64,000 nt of DNA from Azospirillum formosense. GTDB lineage: Bacteria > Pseudomonadota > Alphaproteobacteria > Azospirillales > Azospirillaceae. The DNA lies in assembly GCF_040500525.1 (NCBI RefSeq), contig NZ_CP159404.1, positions 339,001-403,000 on the forward strand, given 5' to 3'. The notes below the pieces were generated by a model that was not told the DNA's origin, did not search any database, and saw nothing but the letters and a program-made list of their open reading frames with translations. The stretch's first letter is position 1, and each line of letters begins with the position of its first letter. Below are positions 48,323-61,300 of this stretch, piece after piece. The position numbers were made by a program, and so were the translations under genes.

Positions 48323-49317
48323 CGAGCGGAATCCTGCGGCGCGCCGTCGTCGATGCGGATGCGCAGCGCGTGGCGCTCCGGGTCGGCGAAGGCGCCGCGC
48401 CCGTGGAGCGCCTCGTGGTTGTTCATTGCCAGCAGGCTGTCGGACTCCATGAAGGTCTCCAGCCGCCGGGCCGGGCTGTCCAACTCCGCCTGGAGGATGG
48501 CGAGCGCGCGGCGGACCTCCGGCGTGTCGTGCTCCGGACAAGCGGCCAGCCCGCGGCGCAGGGTGTCGGTGCGGAAGCGGATGAGCGGGCGGTCGCCGAA
48601 GACGGTGGCGAAGGTCAGTTCCACCGCATCCTGCGATCCGGTGCGGGTGAAGGTGGCGGGGATGCGGAAGGGCAGCGCCGTTCGCGACAGCAGGTCCAGC
48701 GCCCAGCGCCCCTCGTCGCTGCCGGCCAGAGCCTCGCGGAAGCAGCGGGCGTCGCGCAGGCTGGACCGCCCGCCGCCGCAGGCCGCCGCCCGGGCGAAAT
48801 AGATCAGCATGTAGCGTTCGGGGTTTGGGAAATACTGGGTGTCGGTGTGGAAGTCGGCCTCGTCGGCGTGCTCGGAGAAGGTGGAGGCGCCGCCGCTGCG
48901 GACCAGCTCGGGGCGGAGCTTGATGTCCCACACCACCTTGCGGTCGATCCGGTCGGTCGCGGTCGGCGCGCCCATGCCGACAGCCAGCGCGTAGAGCAGG
49001 CGGCGCCGGGTGTCGAGGTCGTGGCGGCTGAGATGGGCGCGGCGGATCAGCACGCCGCTGTGGCTGGTCTCCAGCCGGTCGCGGATCGCGGTGGCCAGGG
49101 CGGAGAGGCCGGGTGCCGCCTCCGCCAGTTCGCCGCGCAACTCGGCCTCCCGACCGTCCGGGACAAGGGCGGCGTCGCTCTTCGCCCCGTGGCGGGCGGC
49201 CAGGACGGCCAGCACGCGCGCCGTCTCGGCGTCGGGCAGCGGCTCGGCGGTGAATTCCCCGGTGCGGAAGCCGAGATCCTGGACATGGGTGAGCATGATG
49301 GCTCCGAAGGCGTTCAT
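48319..49317 (-). CDS. TauD/SyrP-like Fe(II)/2-oxoglutarate oxygenase
   Basis: The 332-residue protein resembles nonhaem iron oxygenases of the TauD/TfdA clan that hydroxylate amino acids in NRPS pathways. The iron ligands are visible as H-x-D in FHTDTQYF (about residue 185) and a distal His in NNHEALHGRGAF, with the 2-oxoglutarate Arg in LRIRID. Its substrate is unknown: a free amino acid or a carrier-bound residue are both possible. Its start overlaps the synthetase stop by four bases (ATGA) and its stop overlaps the first ABC gene in the same way. Confidence 0.85.
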   Translation of the reverse strand: MNAFGAIMLTHVQDLGFRTGEFTAEPLPDAETARVLAVLAARHGAKSDAALVPDGREAELRGELAEAAPGLSALATAIRDRLETSHSGVLIRRAHLSRHDLDTRRRLLYALAVGMGAPTATDRIDRKVVWDIKLRPELVRSGGASTFSEHADEADFHTDTQYFPNPERYMLIYFARAAACGGGRSSLRDARCFREALAGSDEGRWALDLLSRTALPFRIPATFTRTGSQDAVELTFATVFGDRPLIRFRTDTLRRGLAACPEHDTPEVRRALAILQAELDSPARRLETFMESDSLLAMNNHEALHGRGAFADPERHALRIRIDDGAPQDSAR

Positions 49318-52300
49318 CGGGAGAAAAGGTCCGCGGCGGCGCGCAGCATGTCGGCTTGCCCGGCGCGGGGAACCGGCGGCCAGCCGAACCCCATGCGGCC
49401 GAGCAGCCCCTGCGTGCGTTCGGAAGTCAGCTCCTGCCGCCGGCCGCGCGCCTGGGGGGAACGCCCGCTGTAGAGGCCAAAGCCCTCCAGCGTCTGGGCC
49501 AGCGCACTGTCCATCTCGGGTTCGCCGATGGCGCGCTCCAGCCTGTCGAGCAGCGCGTCGAAACCGACCGCCCGCACCGCGTCCGCCATGCCCGCCGCCG
49601 AGGTGACGAAATCGGCCAGCGTGTCGCGGCGGTGGTTCTCCACATGGTGCGTCTCGTTGGCGAGACCGGCGGCGCCGGCCAGCAGCGCCACGGCGCGGGC
49701 GACGCGATCGACGTGGCACAGCCAGACGTGCGAATCGTCGGGCACCACCCCCAGCCGCACGAAGGCGGCCAGTTGCCGGAAGAAGGCGTTGTCCCGCAGG
49801 TTCAGCTGCAGCGGCCCGCCCTCCGCCGCGAAGACGACGTTGCCGACCCGGTGGATGCTGGCGTTGCGCAGGTCGCCGCGGGCCGCCGTGACCAGACGTT
49901 CCGCCTCCTGCTTGCTGCGGACATAGTAGTTCTCGTCGAGGGCGTCCGGCACCGCGTCGTATTCGGTGACCAGTCTGAAGCCGTCCTCCGGCGCCTTGCC
50001 GGTGACCGACAGGGTGGAAATCAGGTGGAAGTCCGCCGGGTCGCCACGCCGCGCGGCGGCGAGATCGAGGAGCCGGCGCGTCGCCTCCACATTGTCGGCG
50101 TGGAACTCCGCGTAATGGCCGAAATGGTTGACGTTGGCGGCGCAGTGGAAGACCGCCCGCACCCCCTCCACCAGCGCGCCGTGCGCCGTGGGGGTGAGGC
50201 CCAGCCCGTCGCGGCGCAGGTCGCCGGCCCGCACGGTCAGGCGCGGATCGTCGATGAGCGCGGCACCGTTCGCGGCTCCGAAATAGCCGGCCAGCACGCG
50301 GGCGAGCCGGGCTTGGGCGGCGCCGTCGTCGCCCCCGCGGACCAGAGCGGTCACCCGCCGCGCCGGATCGGACAGAAGCTCCCGCAGCAGATAGGCGCCG
50401 AGGTATCCGGTGGCGCCGGTCAGCAACACGTCGCCGTAATCGCGCCGCTTCGACCCGTCGAAGGCGTTGTAAGCCGCGTTCCGCGCCTCGTAGGCCTGTT
50501 GCTGCTCGGCCAGCGCCCGGTCGCGGGCGGCGTCGAAGGCGGGCAGGGTCGCCTGATAGTCCCGCCAATGGGTTCGGACGGCGGCGATCACCCGATGCAG
50601 ATGGTCCGGCTGGGGCCGCAGGCGCAGCGCGAAGTCGGCGAGCACCGGGGCTTCGTAGAGATCGTTGATCCTGCAGGCGAACTCGCGGCGCAGTCGGTTC
50701 ACGACGGCGATCGCCCGCAAGCTGTCGCCGCCCAGCTCGAAGAAGCCGGCCTCCCGCCCCCGAACGGGCCGCTGGAGCTGCTCCGCCCACAGCTCGGCCA
50801 CCCGCTGCTCCACCGCGGTGCGCGGCGGGGTGTAGGCGCCGGAAGCCGTGCCTTCGGCGGGCGCGTGGTCGGCCAGCGCCAGGAGCAAGGCCTTGCGGTC
50901 CACCTTGCCGGCCACCGTCACCGGGATCGCCGGCACCCGGATCACCGCCGCCGGCACCATGTAGGCGGGCAGCGTCGCCGCCGCATGGGCGGCCCAGGCG
51001 GCCTGTGTCGGCTCCGCGGCGTCCGGGGCGAGGCTGACAAAGGCCCACAGCGTCTGGGCACCGTCCGCCGCGGTGTCCACCAGGGCCACCGCCTGCTGTA
51101 CGCCAGGGTGGGATTCCAGCCGGTGCTCGATCTCGCCCAGCTCGACGCGCTGGCCACGCAGCTTCACTTGGCTGTCCGACCGCCCGAGCACCAGAAGCTC
51201 GCCATTCGGCAGCCAGCGCCCGAGGTCGCCGGTGCGGTAGCGGCGGCCCTTCGGCGTCTCGACGAAGGCGGCGGCGGTCAGGTCGGGTCGGTTGAGGTAG
51301 CCGATGGCCAGCCCCAGGCCGCTCAGCCAGACGTGGCCGACAGCGCCGGGGGGCACCGGTTCGCCGTCCTCGTCCAGGACGTGGATGGCGGTGTTGGGCA
51401 GCGGGCGCCCGGCGCTCATCCACGGCGAGTCCGGAGACAGGATGCCGATGCTGGCCGCGGCGGTGTTCTCGGTCGGGCCGTAGCCGTTGATGTAGCGCAG
51501 CCGCGCCGCGTAATGCAGGGCGTCAGCGGCGTTTGGCGGCTCACCCACCGTCATCAGGATGCGCAGGGTCGGCAGGTCCGCCTGCTCGAACAGCCGCAGG
51601 TAGGAGGGCGGCAGGGTGGCGGAGGTGACGCCCAGCCGCTCCATCCTGGCGCGCAGCCCGGCGGTGTCGTCCATTTCGGCGCGGCGGATCGGAACCAGCG
51701 CGCCGCCCGTCGCCCAGGTCATCACGCAATCGGAAACCCAGGCGTCGAAGGAGGGGGAGGAGGTGAGAAGCGTCCGTTCGTCCGGCTGGACCCCCATCAT
51801 TCGCGCCATCGACAGGCCGAGGTTCAGCAGCCCGCCATGATGCAGCAGGACGCCTTTCGGCACCCCGGTCGATCCCGAAGTGTGAATGATGTAGGCGGGA
51901 TCGCCGGGCGCGCTTCGCTCACCAACCTCCGGCTCATGGGCGTGGCTGGCGCGGAAGCCCTCGGAGATGGTTTCCGGGCGGAGGACGGCGTAACCGGCCT
52001 GCGCCAGCGCCTCGGGCAGGGGATGGCCGTCCAAAGCCACGACGACGCGGATCGCGGCGTCGCGGGCGATGAAGGCCAGCCGGTCCGCCGGCAGGTCGCG
52101 GGTCAGCGGCAGATAGGCGCCCCCGGCCTTCCAGATCGCCAGCACGGCCTCGGGCAGGGCGGGCGAGCGCTCCGTCAGCACGCCGACCGCGTCGCCGGTC
52201 CGCAAGCCTCGCGCGAGCAGCGCGTGGGCCAGCGCGTTGGCGCGGGCGTTCATCGCGGCATAGCTGACCGCGCCGTCATCGGTGATGAGGGCGGGTCGAT

Positions 52301-55300
52301 CCGGCTGCGAGCGCGCCAGGGCGGCGAATTGGTGATGGAAGCAGGGAACCGGGTGCGGCATCGCCGGGCCGTGCTCCCACGCCGCGAGCAGCGATTCCTC
52401 GTCCGGCAGCAGGGTGGGCAGCGGGGCGCCCGGCCGCCGCTCCGGATCGGCCAGCCGCCGCGCCCAGCCGGCCAGCGCCACCGTCCAGGCCCGGGCGGTC
52501 TCCCGCTCGTAGAGGGCGGCGTTGGCGTGGAGCTGAAGGACCAGCCCGCCGTCCGCCTGCCCCTCATGCACCAGGACGAGGTCCTGGGCGGGGGCGCTGC
52601 GGCGCAGCTCGTACCGGATGTCGTCGCTGTCGAGGGCGTCGATGGCCGCGAAGCGGAGCCCGTCACCCCGCGGGGCGGCCATCACCGGATTTTCCGTCAC
52701 CGCCAGATCGAACAGCGGGCAGCGGGCCGGGTGCCGCGCCTGCGGCTGGCCGCGGCGGAACTCCTGGTGGATGCGGGCGAAGGGCTGGCGGCCATGGCGC
52801 AGGGCTTCCGCCAAGCGGCTCTGCGTCACCTTGACCGCCTCTTCCAGCGGCTCGCTCCGGTCCACCCGGAAAGGCACCGGCAGCATGTTGATGCAATAGC
52901 CGACGACGCCCGCCTCCTCCGCCGTCTCACGGGTGGAGGCGGCGGTGCCCATCAGAAATGTCGCCCGGCCGGTGCGGCGGCGCACCTCATGAGCCATCAG
53001 GGTCATCATCAAAGCGTGCAGGCTGGCGCCGTTGCGCCGGGCGAGGGCACGCAACGCCTCCGCCACGTCCGGGGCGAGGCGGACGCGGTGGCAATGGCTC
53101 CCCTTGGCGGTTTCCGCGCTGCGCACCGGCGGACGGGGTTTATCGAGCGGCCAGTCTTCGAAAGCGGCGGGATCGATTCCGGCGAGCAGACTGTGCCAAT
53201 GCTCAGCATCCTTGCGGCCAGTCTCGCCGCCCAGATAGGCCTCCTCCCGCGCGGCGGAGCGGCCGAAGCCAGGGGCGCGGCCGGGCAGGGACTCCCCGCG
53301 CAGCAGTGCTGTGAGGTCGTTCGCCAGCAGGCCGAGCGACAGGCCGTCGCCGATGGAATGGTGCAGCGTCAGCCAGAACAGGGCGCCGCTGCCGTCCGCC
53401 ACCCGGACCAGCCCGGCCCGCCACAGCGGTGGAGCGGCCATGGCGAAAGGCGCCGTCTGGCGGTCTCGGATAAAGTCCAGCGCGGCGGCGCGGTCGGGGG
53501 CCGCCGCAATTTCCAGGCTGGCGGTCGTCAGATGGACGGCCCGGCGCAGCGTGCCGTCCCCGTCCTCCTGGAAGCCGGTGCGCAACGCCTCGTGGCGGTC
53601 GGCCAGGGCGGCCCAGGCGGCTCGCCAGCGGTCGTCGGGGGGGACACCGCCTTCCACCGCGAGCGTCAGGGGAATGTTGAAGCCGCGGGTGTCCAGCCCG
53701 GCCTGCTCGGCCACCCAGAACTCCCGTTGGCCCTCGGTCGCGCGATCGGATTCGGCATCGGATGGGACATCCGCGGGAGCGGCAGAGCCGAGGCGGGCGG
53801 CGAAGCCGCGCAGGGTCGGCTCGGTGAACAGGTCGCGGGCGGAAACGGGATGCCCCAGCTCCGTCTCCAGCGCGTGGGCGACGGCGATGGCGAGCAGGCT
53901 GTGACCGCCGAGCGCGAAGAAATTGTCGTCACGCCAGACCGGGCCACGGCCCAGCCGCTCCGCCCAGACGCGGGCGATGGTCTGCTCCAGCCGCCCTTGC
54001 GGTGCCATCCGCTCGCCCTGCGGGGCGCGGCCGGCGATCAGCTCCTGCAGGGCCGCGCGGTCCACCTTGCCGGACGCCGTGACCGGCACCGTCTCCACGG
54101 CGATCACCCCGGCCGGGATCATCACCGCGGGCAGCCGGTCGGCCAGCCAGCCGCGCCAGGAGCCCTCTGCCGGAACCGCCCTGCCGGGGACGGGACGGAC
54201 GAAGGCCCACAGGCTCTGCGCCGCGCCGGCCTTGCCCTGCACCAGGGCCACCGCCTGCGCGATGTCCGGCTGGCCGCCCAGCGCCTGTTCGATCTCGCCG
54301 AGTTCGATGCGGATGCCGTTCAGCTTCACCTGGTCGTCGATGCGGCCCAGCACCTCCAGCTCGCCGTCGGCGCGCCAGCGCCCGAGGTCGCCGGAGCGGT
54401 AGAGCCGCCCGGCGCCCGTCCCGACGAAGGCCGCCGCCTCCTGCTCCGGGCGGTTCAGATAGCCGCAGGCGAGATTGGCGCCGCCCAGCCAGATTTCCCC
54501 CACCGCCCCCAGCGGCACCGGGCGGCCCGCCGCGTCGCGGATGTGGATGGATGTGTTGGGCAGCGGACGCCCGACGGGCATGAAGCCCCGGTCCTCCGCG
54601 CCGAGCAGCCCCATGGCGCTGGTGATGGTGTTCTCGGTCGGGCCGTAGGCGTTGTGGTAGCGCAGACGTCCGGCGTAGGTGCGCACATCCGCCGCCAGCG
54701 GCGCCTCGCCGCCGGTGACCAGGATGCGCAGCGAGGGCAGCTCCGCCCCGTCGAGCAGGCGCAGGTAGGTCGGGGTGAGGTCGGCGACGGTCACCCGCTG
54801 CTCCGCCAGGACGGCGATCAGGCGGGCCGGGGCGCTCAACACCTCGTAGGGAACGGCGCAGAGTGCCGCCCCGGCGGCCAGCGGCACGCCGACGTCCGAC
54901 AGCGACACGTCGAAGGAGGGCGAGGCGAACATCAGCGTCCGATCCTCGGCGGTCAGGCCGAAGATCTCCACGGCGCCCAGCACCATGTTCACATAGGCGC
55001 CGTGGCGGACCGGCGTGCCCTTGGGCCGGCCGGTGGAGCCGGAGGTGTAGAGGATGTAGGCGATGTCGTCCGGCCCCGTCGCGGCTTGCGGCCGGTGGGC
55101 GTGCGCGGTGCGGAAATCGGCGGAGAGGCCTTCGGGACGCAGAAGCGGCAGGGCGGACAGCGGCTCGGGCACGGCGACGCCGTCCAGCGCCAGCAGCAGG
55201 GCCGCCCCGGCGTCTCCGGCGATGAAGGCCAGCCGCTCGGCCGGCAGGTCGGCGGCGAGCGGCAGATACACCGCGCCCGCCTTCCACACTCCCAGCACGG

Positions 55301-58300
55301 CGGCGGGCAGGTTGGGCGAGCGGCCGGTCAGCACGCCGACCACGCTGCCGCGCTCCGCCCCGCGCTCCCGCAGGGCGTGGGCGATGGCGTTGGCCTCCGC
55401 CTCGACGGCGCGGTAGGTCAGGACGCGGTCGGCGCCGATGACCGCCGGGCGGCCGCCCTGGCCGGTGCCGGGACGGTCGATCAGCCGCTCGAACAGCGCG
55501 TGGAAGGGCAGCGCCGGGCGCTCCGCCGCCGGGCCGTGTTCCCACGCGGCGAGGGTGGCTTCCTCCTCCGGCAGCAGGCCGGGCGGCACCGCCTCGGCGC
55601 GGGCGGCGTCGTCCCCCAGCCAGCGCGCCCAGCCGGTCAGCGCCTCGAACCAGCGCTCCGCCGTGTCCCTGGCGTAGAGCGCGGCGTTGACGTGCCTATG
55701 CAGCAGCAGCCCGCCGTCGGTCAGCCCCTCATGGATCAGCACCATGTCCTGGCCCGGCGAATGGCCGGTGCGTTCGTAGGTCGGCCCCTCTCCATCCGGG
55801 CGGACGAAGCGCAGCGGGCCGGGGGCGGAGTGGGGGGCGGGGCCGGCTTGCGGGTTCTCCGTGACCGCGATGTCGAACAGCGGGTAGCGCGCCGGGTCGC
55901 GGTGTTGTGGACGGTCGGCCCAGAAGCCGTGGCAGATCCGTGCGAAGGGCAGGCGGGCGTGCTGGAGCGCTTCGGCCAGCGCCGCCTGGGTGGCACGCAG
56001 CTCCTGGCCGAAGGGAACTCCGGCGGCGGGGCGGAGGGCCAGCGGCAGCATGTTCACGCCGTAGCTGACGACCCGCGCGTCCTCGGCGGTTTCCCGGATG
56101 TCGCCGGTGGTGCCGATGGTGAAGGCGGCGCGTCCGGTGCGCCGCAGCACCTCCCGCGCCAGCAGGGTCAGCAGGACGGCGTGCAGGCTGGCCTCGTGCC
56201 GGCGGGCGACCGCCTTCAGCCCGGCGGCGGTGGCCGGGTCCAACCGCAACTCGAAGCGGTGGCTGCCCGGTGCCGCCCCGGCGGCGCGCGGCGTGTCGAG
56301 CGGCCAGTCGTCGAACGCCTCGGCGGGCAGGGCGGACAAAAGCCCGCGCCAGTGGGTCTCGTCCGCGGCGCGGTCCGAGCTGTCCAGATAGCGCCGCTCG
56401 CGGGCGGCCAGGGTGGCGTAGCGGGAGGGTGGCGGCGGCAGGCGCTCACCCGCCAGGAGCGCGGTCAGTTCCTCCAGCAGGACGCCGACCGAGCGTCCGT
56501 CGCTGATGGCATGATGCATCGCCATCCAGAACAGAGGCGCACCGCCGTCCGCCAGCGTCACCAGACCGGCGCGCCACAGCGGCGCGGCCGCCATGGCGAA
56601 GGGCTCGCCCTGACGGGCGCGGATATGGGCCAGGGCCGTCTTGCGGTCGGCCAGAGAGGACAGCTCCAGCGCCCCGTCGACAAAGGGAGCGACGCGACGG
56701 CGCAAGCCCCCGTCCTCGTCCTCCGCGAAGCTCGTGCGCAGCGCCTCGTGCCGCTCCACGAGCGTCGTCCAGGCGCCCGCCCAACGGGCCGGGTTCGGCA
56801 AATCGCCCGCCACGGCGCGGATCACCGGAATGATGAAGGGCCGTGTGTCGAGCCCCGCCGCCTCGGCCACCCAAAATTCTCGCTCCCCTTCGGTGACGAG
56901 GTCGGATTCGTCGGCGTCGGCTTGCTGCGTCTCCGCATCGCTCAACTCCGCCACCTTGCGGGCGAAGCCGGCAAGCGTCGGGGCGGCGAACAGCGCGCGC
57001 GCCGGGACGGTCAGGCCCAGTTCCTGCGACAGCCGGTGCGCGATGGTCACCGCCAGCAGGCTGTTGCCGCCGAGTGCGAAGAAATTGTCCCCGCGCCCGA
57101 CCTCCTCGCCCAGCAGACCGCTCCACAGGGCGGCGATGCGGTGTTCGAGCCCGTCCCGCGGCGCCTGCCCTTCCGCCGCGGCGGCGTGGCCATCGGAATG
57201 GGAGTGGGCGAGGCGGAGCAGGGCGTCGCGGTCGATCTTGCCCGCCGGCGTCAGCGGGACGCTGTCCACCGCCGTCACGCTGGCCGGCACCATGAAGGCG
57301 GGCAGGCGGTCGGCGAGGAAGGCGCGCCACGCCTCGTCGTCGGGCAGGGCGGCGCCGTCCTTGGCCCGGACGAAGGCGCGCAGCGCCTTGGTGCCCTCCG
57401 CCGCGGCGTCCACCAGCACGACGGCCTGCGCGGCGGCGGGGTGGGCCAGCAGGTCCTGCTCGATCTCGGCAAGCTCGACGCGCTGGCCGTGCAGCTTCAC
57501 CTGATGGTCGATGCGGCCGCACAGGATCAATTGACCGTCCGCCGTCCAGCGCCCGAGGTCGCCGGTCCGGTAGAAGCGGCCTTCCGCCGTCTCGACGAAG
57601 GCGCGGGCGGTCAGTTCCGGGTTGTTGAGATAGCCACGGGCGAGGCCCACCCCGCCCAGCCACACCTCCCCCGGCAGGCCGGGCGGAACCGGCGTGCCGT
57701 CCGGGCGGCGCAGCGTGACGCGGGTGTTGGGCAGCGGGCGTCCGGCGAGGACCGGGCCGCCGCGTCCGCTGTCCGGCAGGATGCGGCCCATGGAGGCGAG
57801 AATGCTCGCCTCGGTGGGGCCATAGGCGTTCCAGAAGGCCAGACCGGCCGCGTGGTGGCGGGCGTCGTCGGCGTTCGGCGCCTCCCCGCCGGTCAGCAGG
57901 ACGCGCAGGCCGCGGAAGGGCTTCTCCTGGCTGACCCGCAGGTAGGAGGGGGCGTGGAAGGCCACCGTGACGCCCAATTCCGCGTAGGCGTCCTTCAGGG
58001 CCCAGGGGTCGTCGCGCAGGTCCGGCGGCACGGGAACCAGAGCCATGCCGTGCAGCAGCGCCAGCCCGAGTTCCCACAGCGACGCGTCGAACCCCGGCGT
58101 CGCGGCCAGCGCCATGCGGTCGTCCGTCCGCAAGCCGACCGTCTCCCCGGTCGCCAGCGCGGCGTTGACGAAGCCGTCGTGACGGACCGCGACCCCCTTG
58201 GGATGCCCGGTCGTGCCGGAGGTGTAGATGATGTAGGCGAGGTCGTCCGGTGACCCGGCCACGGCGGCCGGCGCGGCGGGCCCTTCGAGAAGGTCCGGGC

Positions 58301-61300
58301 GGATCAGCACCGGCACGGCCTCGGCCAGGGCGGGCGGGGCGGGCTGGCCGTCCAGTGCCACCAGCAGCCGGACGCCGGCGTCGCGCACCATGTAGGCCAT
58401 GCGCTCCGGCGGCAGGTCCATGGCGAGAGGCAGATAGGCCGCCCCGGCCTTCCAGATTCCGAGCACCGCCGCGGGCAGGCCCGGCGCGCAGCCGGTGAGC
58501 ACCGCCACCGGCTCGCCCCGCGTCACGCCGCAACTCAACAAGGCGGCGGCGATGCGGTCGGCGTCGCGGTTCAGGTCGCCATAGGTCCGCGTGTCGGTGC
58601 GGGTAACCACGGCGGGCCGGTCCGGATGGTGGGCGGCGATCTCCTCGAACAGTTCATGGGCGCGGCGGGCCGGGCGTGGACGCTTCTCGCCGTGTTCCCA
58701 GCGGTCGAGAAGGGTCGCCTCCTCCGGCAGCAGGGCGGGCAACGGCGATTCCAGACGCGCCGGGTCGGCGGCCAGCCAGCGCGCCCAGGCGGCGAAGCCG
58801 GCCAGCCAGGAGCGCGCGGTGGGTTCCGTATGGACGTCCGGGTTCCACAGCAGCGCCAGTTCCAGCCCTTCGCCGTCCTCCGCCGTCACCGGCTCGTGGC
58901 TGAAGGCGAGGTCGAGGCCGGCGGCGGGATGGGCGAGCGCGCCGGGCAACCGGCGTGGCGCCAGCGACAGGCCGCCGGCCGCATCGGCGCTGCTTCGTGG
59001 CGGGTTGGCGGTCAGCGCCACCGCGAAGAGGTTGGGGCGGGCGGGCGGCAGCGCGTCGGGCCGGCGCTGGCGGAACTCCCGCTGGATCAGGTTGGCGGGC
59101 AGGCCGGCGTGTCCGACCGTCTCGGTCAGGGCGCTCTGGGCGGCGCGGACCTGCCCGGACAGCGTCGCCGCGGCGCCGGGCAGGACGACCGGCACCAAGT
59201 TGACGAAATGTCCGACCGCGTCCTCCGCGCCCGGCGGGCGCAGGGAGACGCCGGTGCCCAGGATCAGGTCGGCCCGCCCGACGCGCCTCCGCGCCTCCGC
59301 CGCCAGGATCGCCAGCAGCAGGCCGTGAAGGCCGACGCCCTGCGCCCTCGCGATGGCGGCCAGGGCCGCGGTGGTCGCGGCGTCCAGCCGCTCCGCCAGG
59401 GGTGGGGCGGAGCGTCCGCCGGGCGTGGCGGGGCGTGGCTGGTCGAGCGGAAACTCCTCGAACGCCTCCGGCGGCAGGGCGTCCAGAGCGGCGTGCCAGA
59501 AGGCGCGGTCCTGCGCCGCCCGGTCGGAGCGGAGATGGCGCGCCTCGTCCCGCGCCGCCAGAGCGACTCCGTGCGGCGCCGGCGGCAAGGGGCGGCCGAG
59601 CAGCAACGCCAGCATATCCTCCTGCACCGCGCGGGCGGACTGTCCATCCACCACGGCGTGGTGCAGAACGAACCAGAACAGCGTCTCGTCGCCGGATTCG
59701 ATGACCATCAGCCCGGCGCGGGCCAGCGGCGCCACGGTCAGGGCGAAGGGCGTTTCGGTGTAGCCGGCGATCAGTTCCCGCGCCTCCTCCGGAAGGTGGC
59801 AGCGATCGACGGAAAAGCCGGCGAAGGGCGGCAGCGCGGCGGCGGGGACCGTGCTCCAGCGCACCCGGCCCTCGGCGTCGGCGTGGAAAGCGGTGCGCAG
59901 GGCGGGGTGACGCTCCAGCAGGGCGGCCCAGGCGGCGCGCCAGCGCCCCACGTCCGGAACCGGGCCGCGCACCGAGAGGACGCGCACGATGTGCGATCCG
60001 GCGGCGGCCAGGCCGAGCTGGGCGGCCACCCAGAAGTCCTGCTGACCGGCGGTGGCGGGGCCTTCGGCCGTGTCCGCCGCGGGGGCCTCCTCGTCCGTCC
60101 GTTCCGCGATGCGGCGGGCCAGCGCCTCCACCGTCCGGGAGGCCAGGATCACCGCCACCGCCACCGGATGGCCGAGCGCGTGCAGGCGCTGCCCCACCGC
60201 GATGGCGAGCAGGCTGGTGCCGCCGATGGCGAAGAAGGGGGCGTCCCGCATCACCGGGCGGATGTCCAGCACCTCCTCCCACACCGCGGCGATGGTCCGC
60301 TCCAGATCGCCTTGCGGCGGCGTTCCGCCCGTGCCGTGCGCTTCGGCCAGAGCCCCTTCGGCGAGCGCCAGAAGGGCGCGGCGGTCGGTCTTGCCGGCGG
60401 AGCTGATCGGCATCCGCGTCACCGCCTTCACCCCCGCCGGCACCATGTAGGCGGGCAGGGTGCGGCCAAGGAAGGCGCGCCAGTCTTCCGCCTGCGCCGC
60501 CTCCGGATCGGTGCTCTCGACGATGGCGGCAAGGCGGCCCTGATGCTGGAGGGCGGCGGCGCGGCTGACCAGCGGGTGGCGCAGCAGCGTGCGCTCGATC
60601 TCGCCCAGCGACACCGACTGGCCGGACACCTTCACCACGTCGTCGGCGCGGCCCAGGGTCTCCAGGTCGCCGTTTTCGGTCCAGCGCCCCAGATCGTGCG
60701 TGCGGTAGGCGCGGCCGAAGCGCGTGTCGACGAAATTCTCGGCCGACAGCGCGGGCTGGTTCAGGTAGCCGCGCGAGACGCCCCGCCCGACGACGTGGAT
60801 TTCACCGACCGCGCCGTCGGGAACTTCGTTGCCGTGACGGTCGAGCAGATGGACCGCGGTGTTGGCGAAGGGCCGGCCGCTGGGAAGCGGGCCGTCGCCA
60901 TGGGGGCTCACCTTGTGCATGCAGATGGTGCCGCAGACCTCGGTGGCGCCGTGCATGTTCCAATAGTCGAGGTGGCGGGCGTAATGCCGCGCGTCGTCGG
61001 GGTTCGGCCGTTCCCCGGCGGTCAGGATCATGCGCAGTCCCGCCGGCACGGCGCCGCGCAGAAGCCGCAGATAGGACGGCGTGAACAGCGCGATGGTCAC
61101 GCCCAGCCGGGTCATGTGGTCGAGCAGCCGCGCCGGATCGTCGATCAGAGCGCGCGAGGCCGGGACATAGGCGGCTCCGGAGAGCAGCGGCAGGCACAGC
61201 TCGCGGAAACCCAGGATGAAGCCGGGGGAGGTGGACAGCAGCACCCGGTCGCCCGGCCCGACGCCCTGCGCCTCCGTGTGGCCGAGCGCCAGATTCACGC

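Noticed and set aside
49356..58253. 2965-residue open frame on the plus strand opposite the NRPS
   Set aside because: It is the antisense shadow of the synthetase; it is low-complexity Gly/Arg/Gln sequence, and the minus strand has complete A, T, C and reductase motifs.
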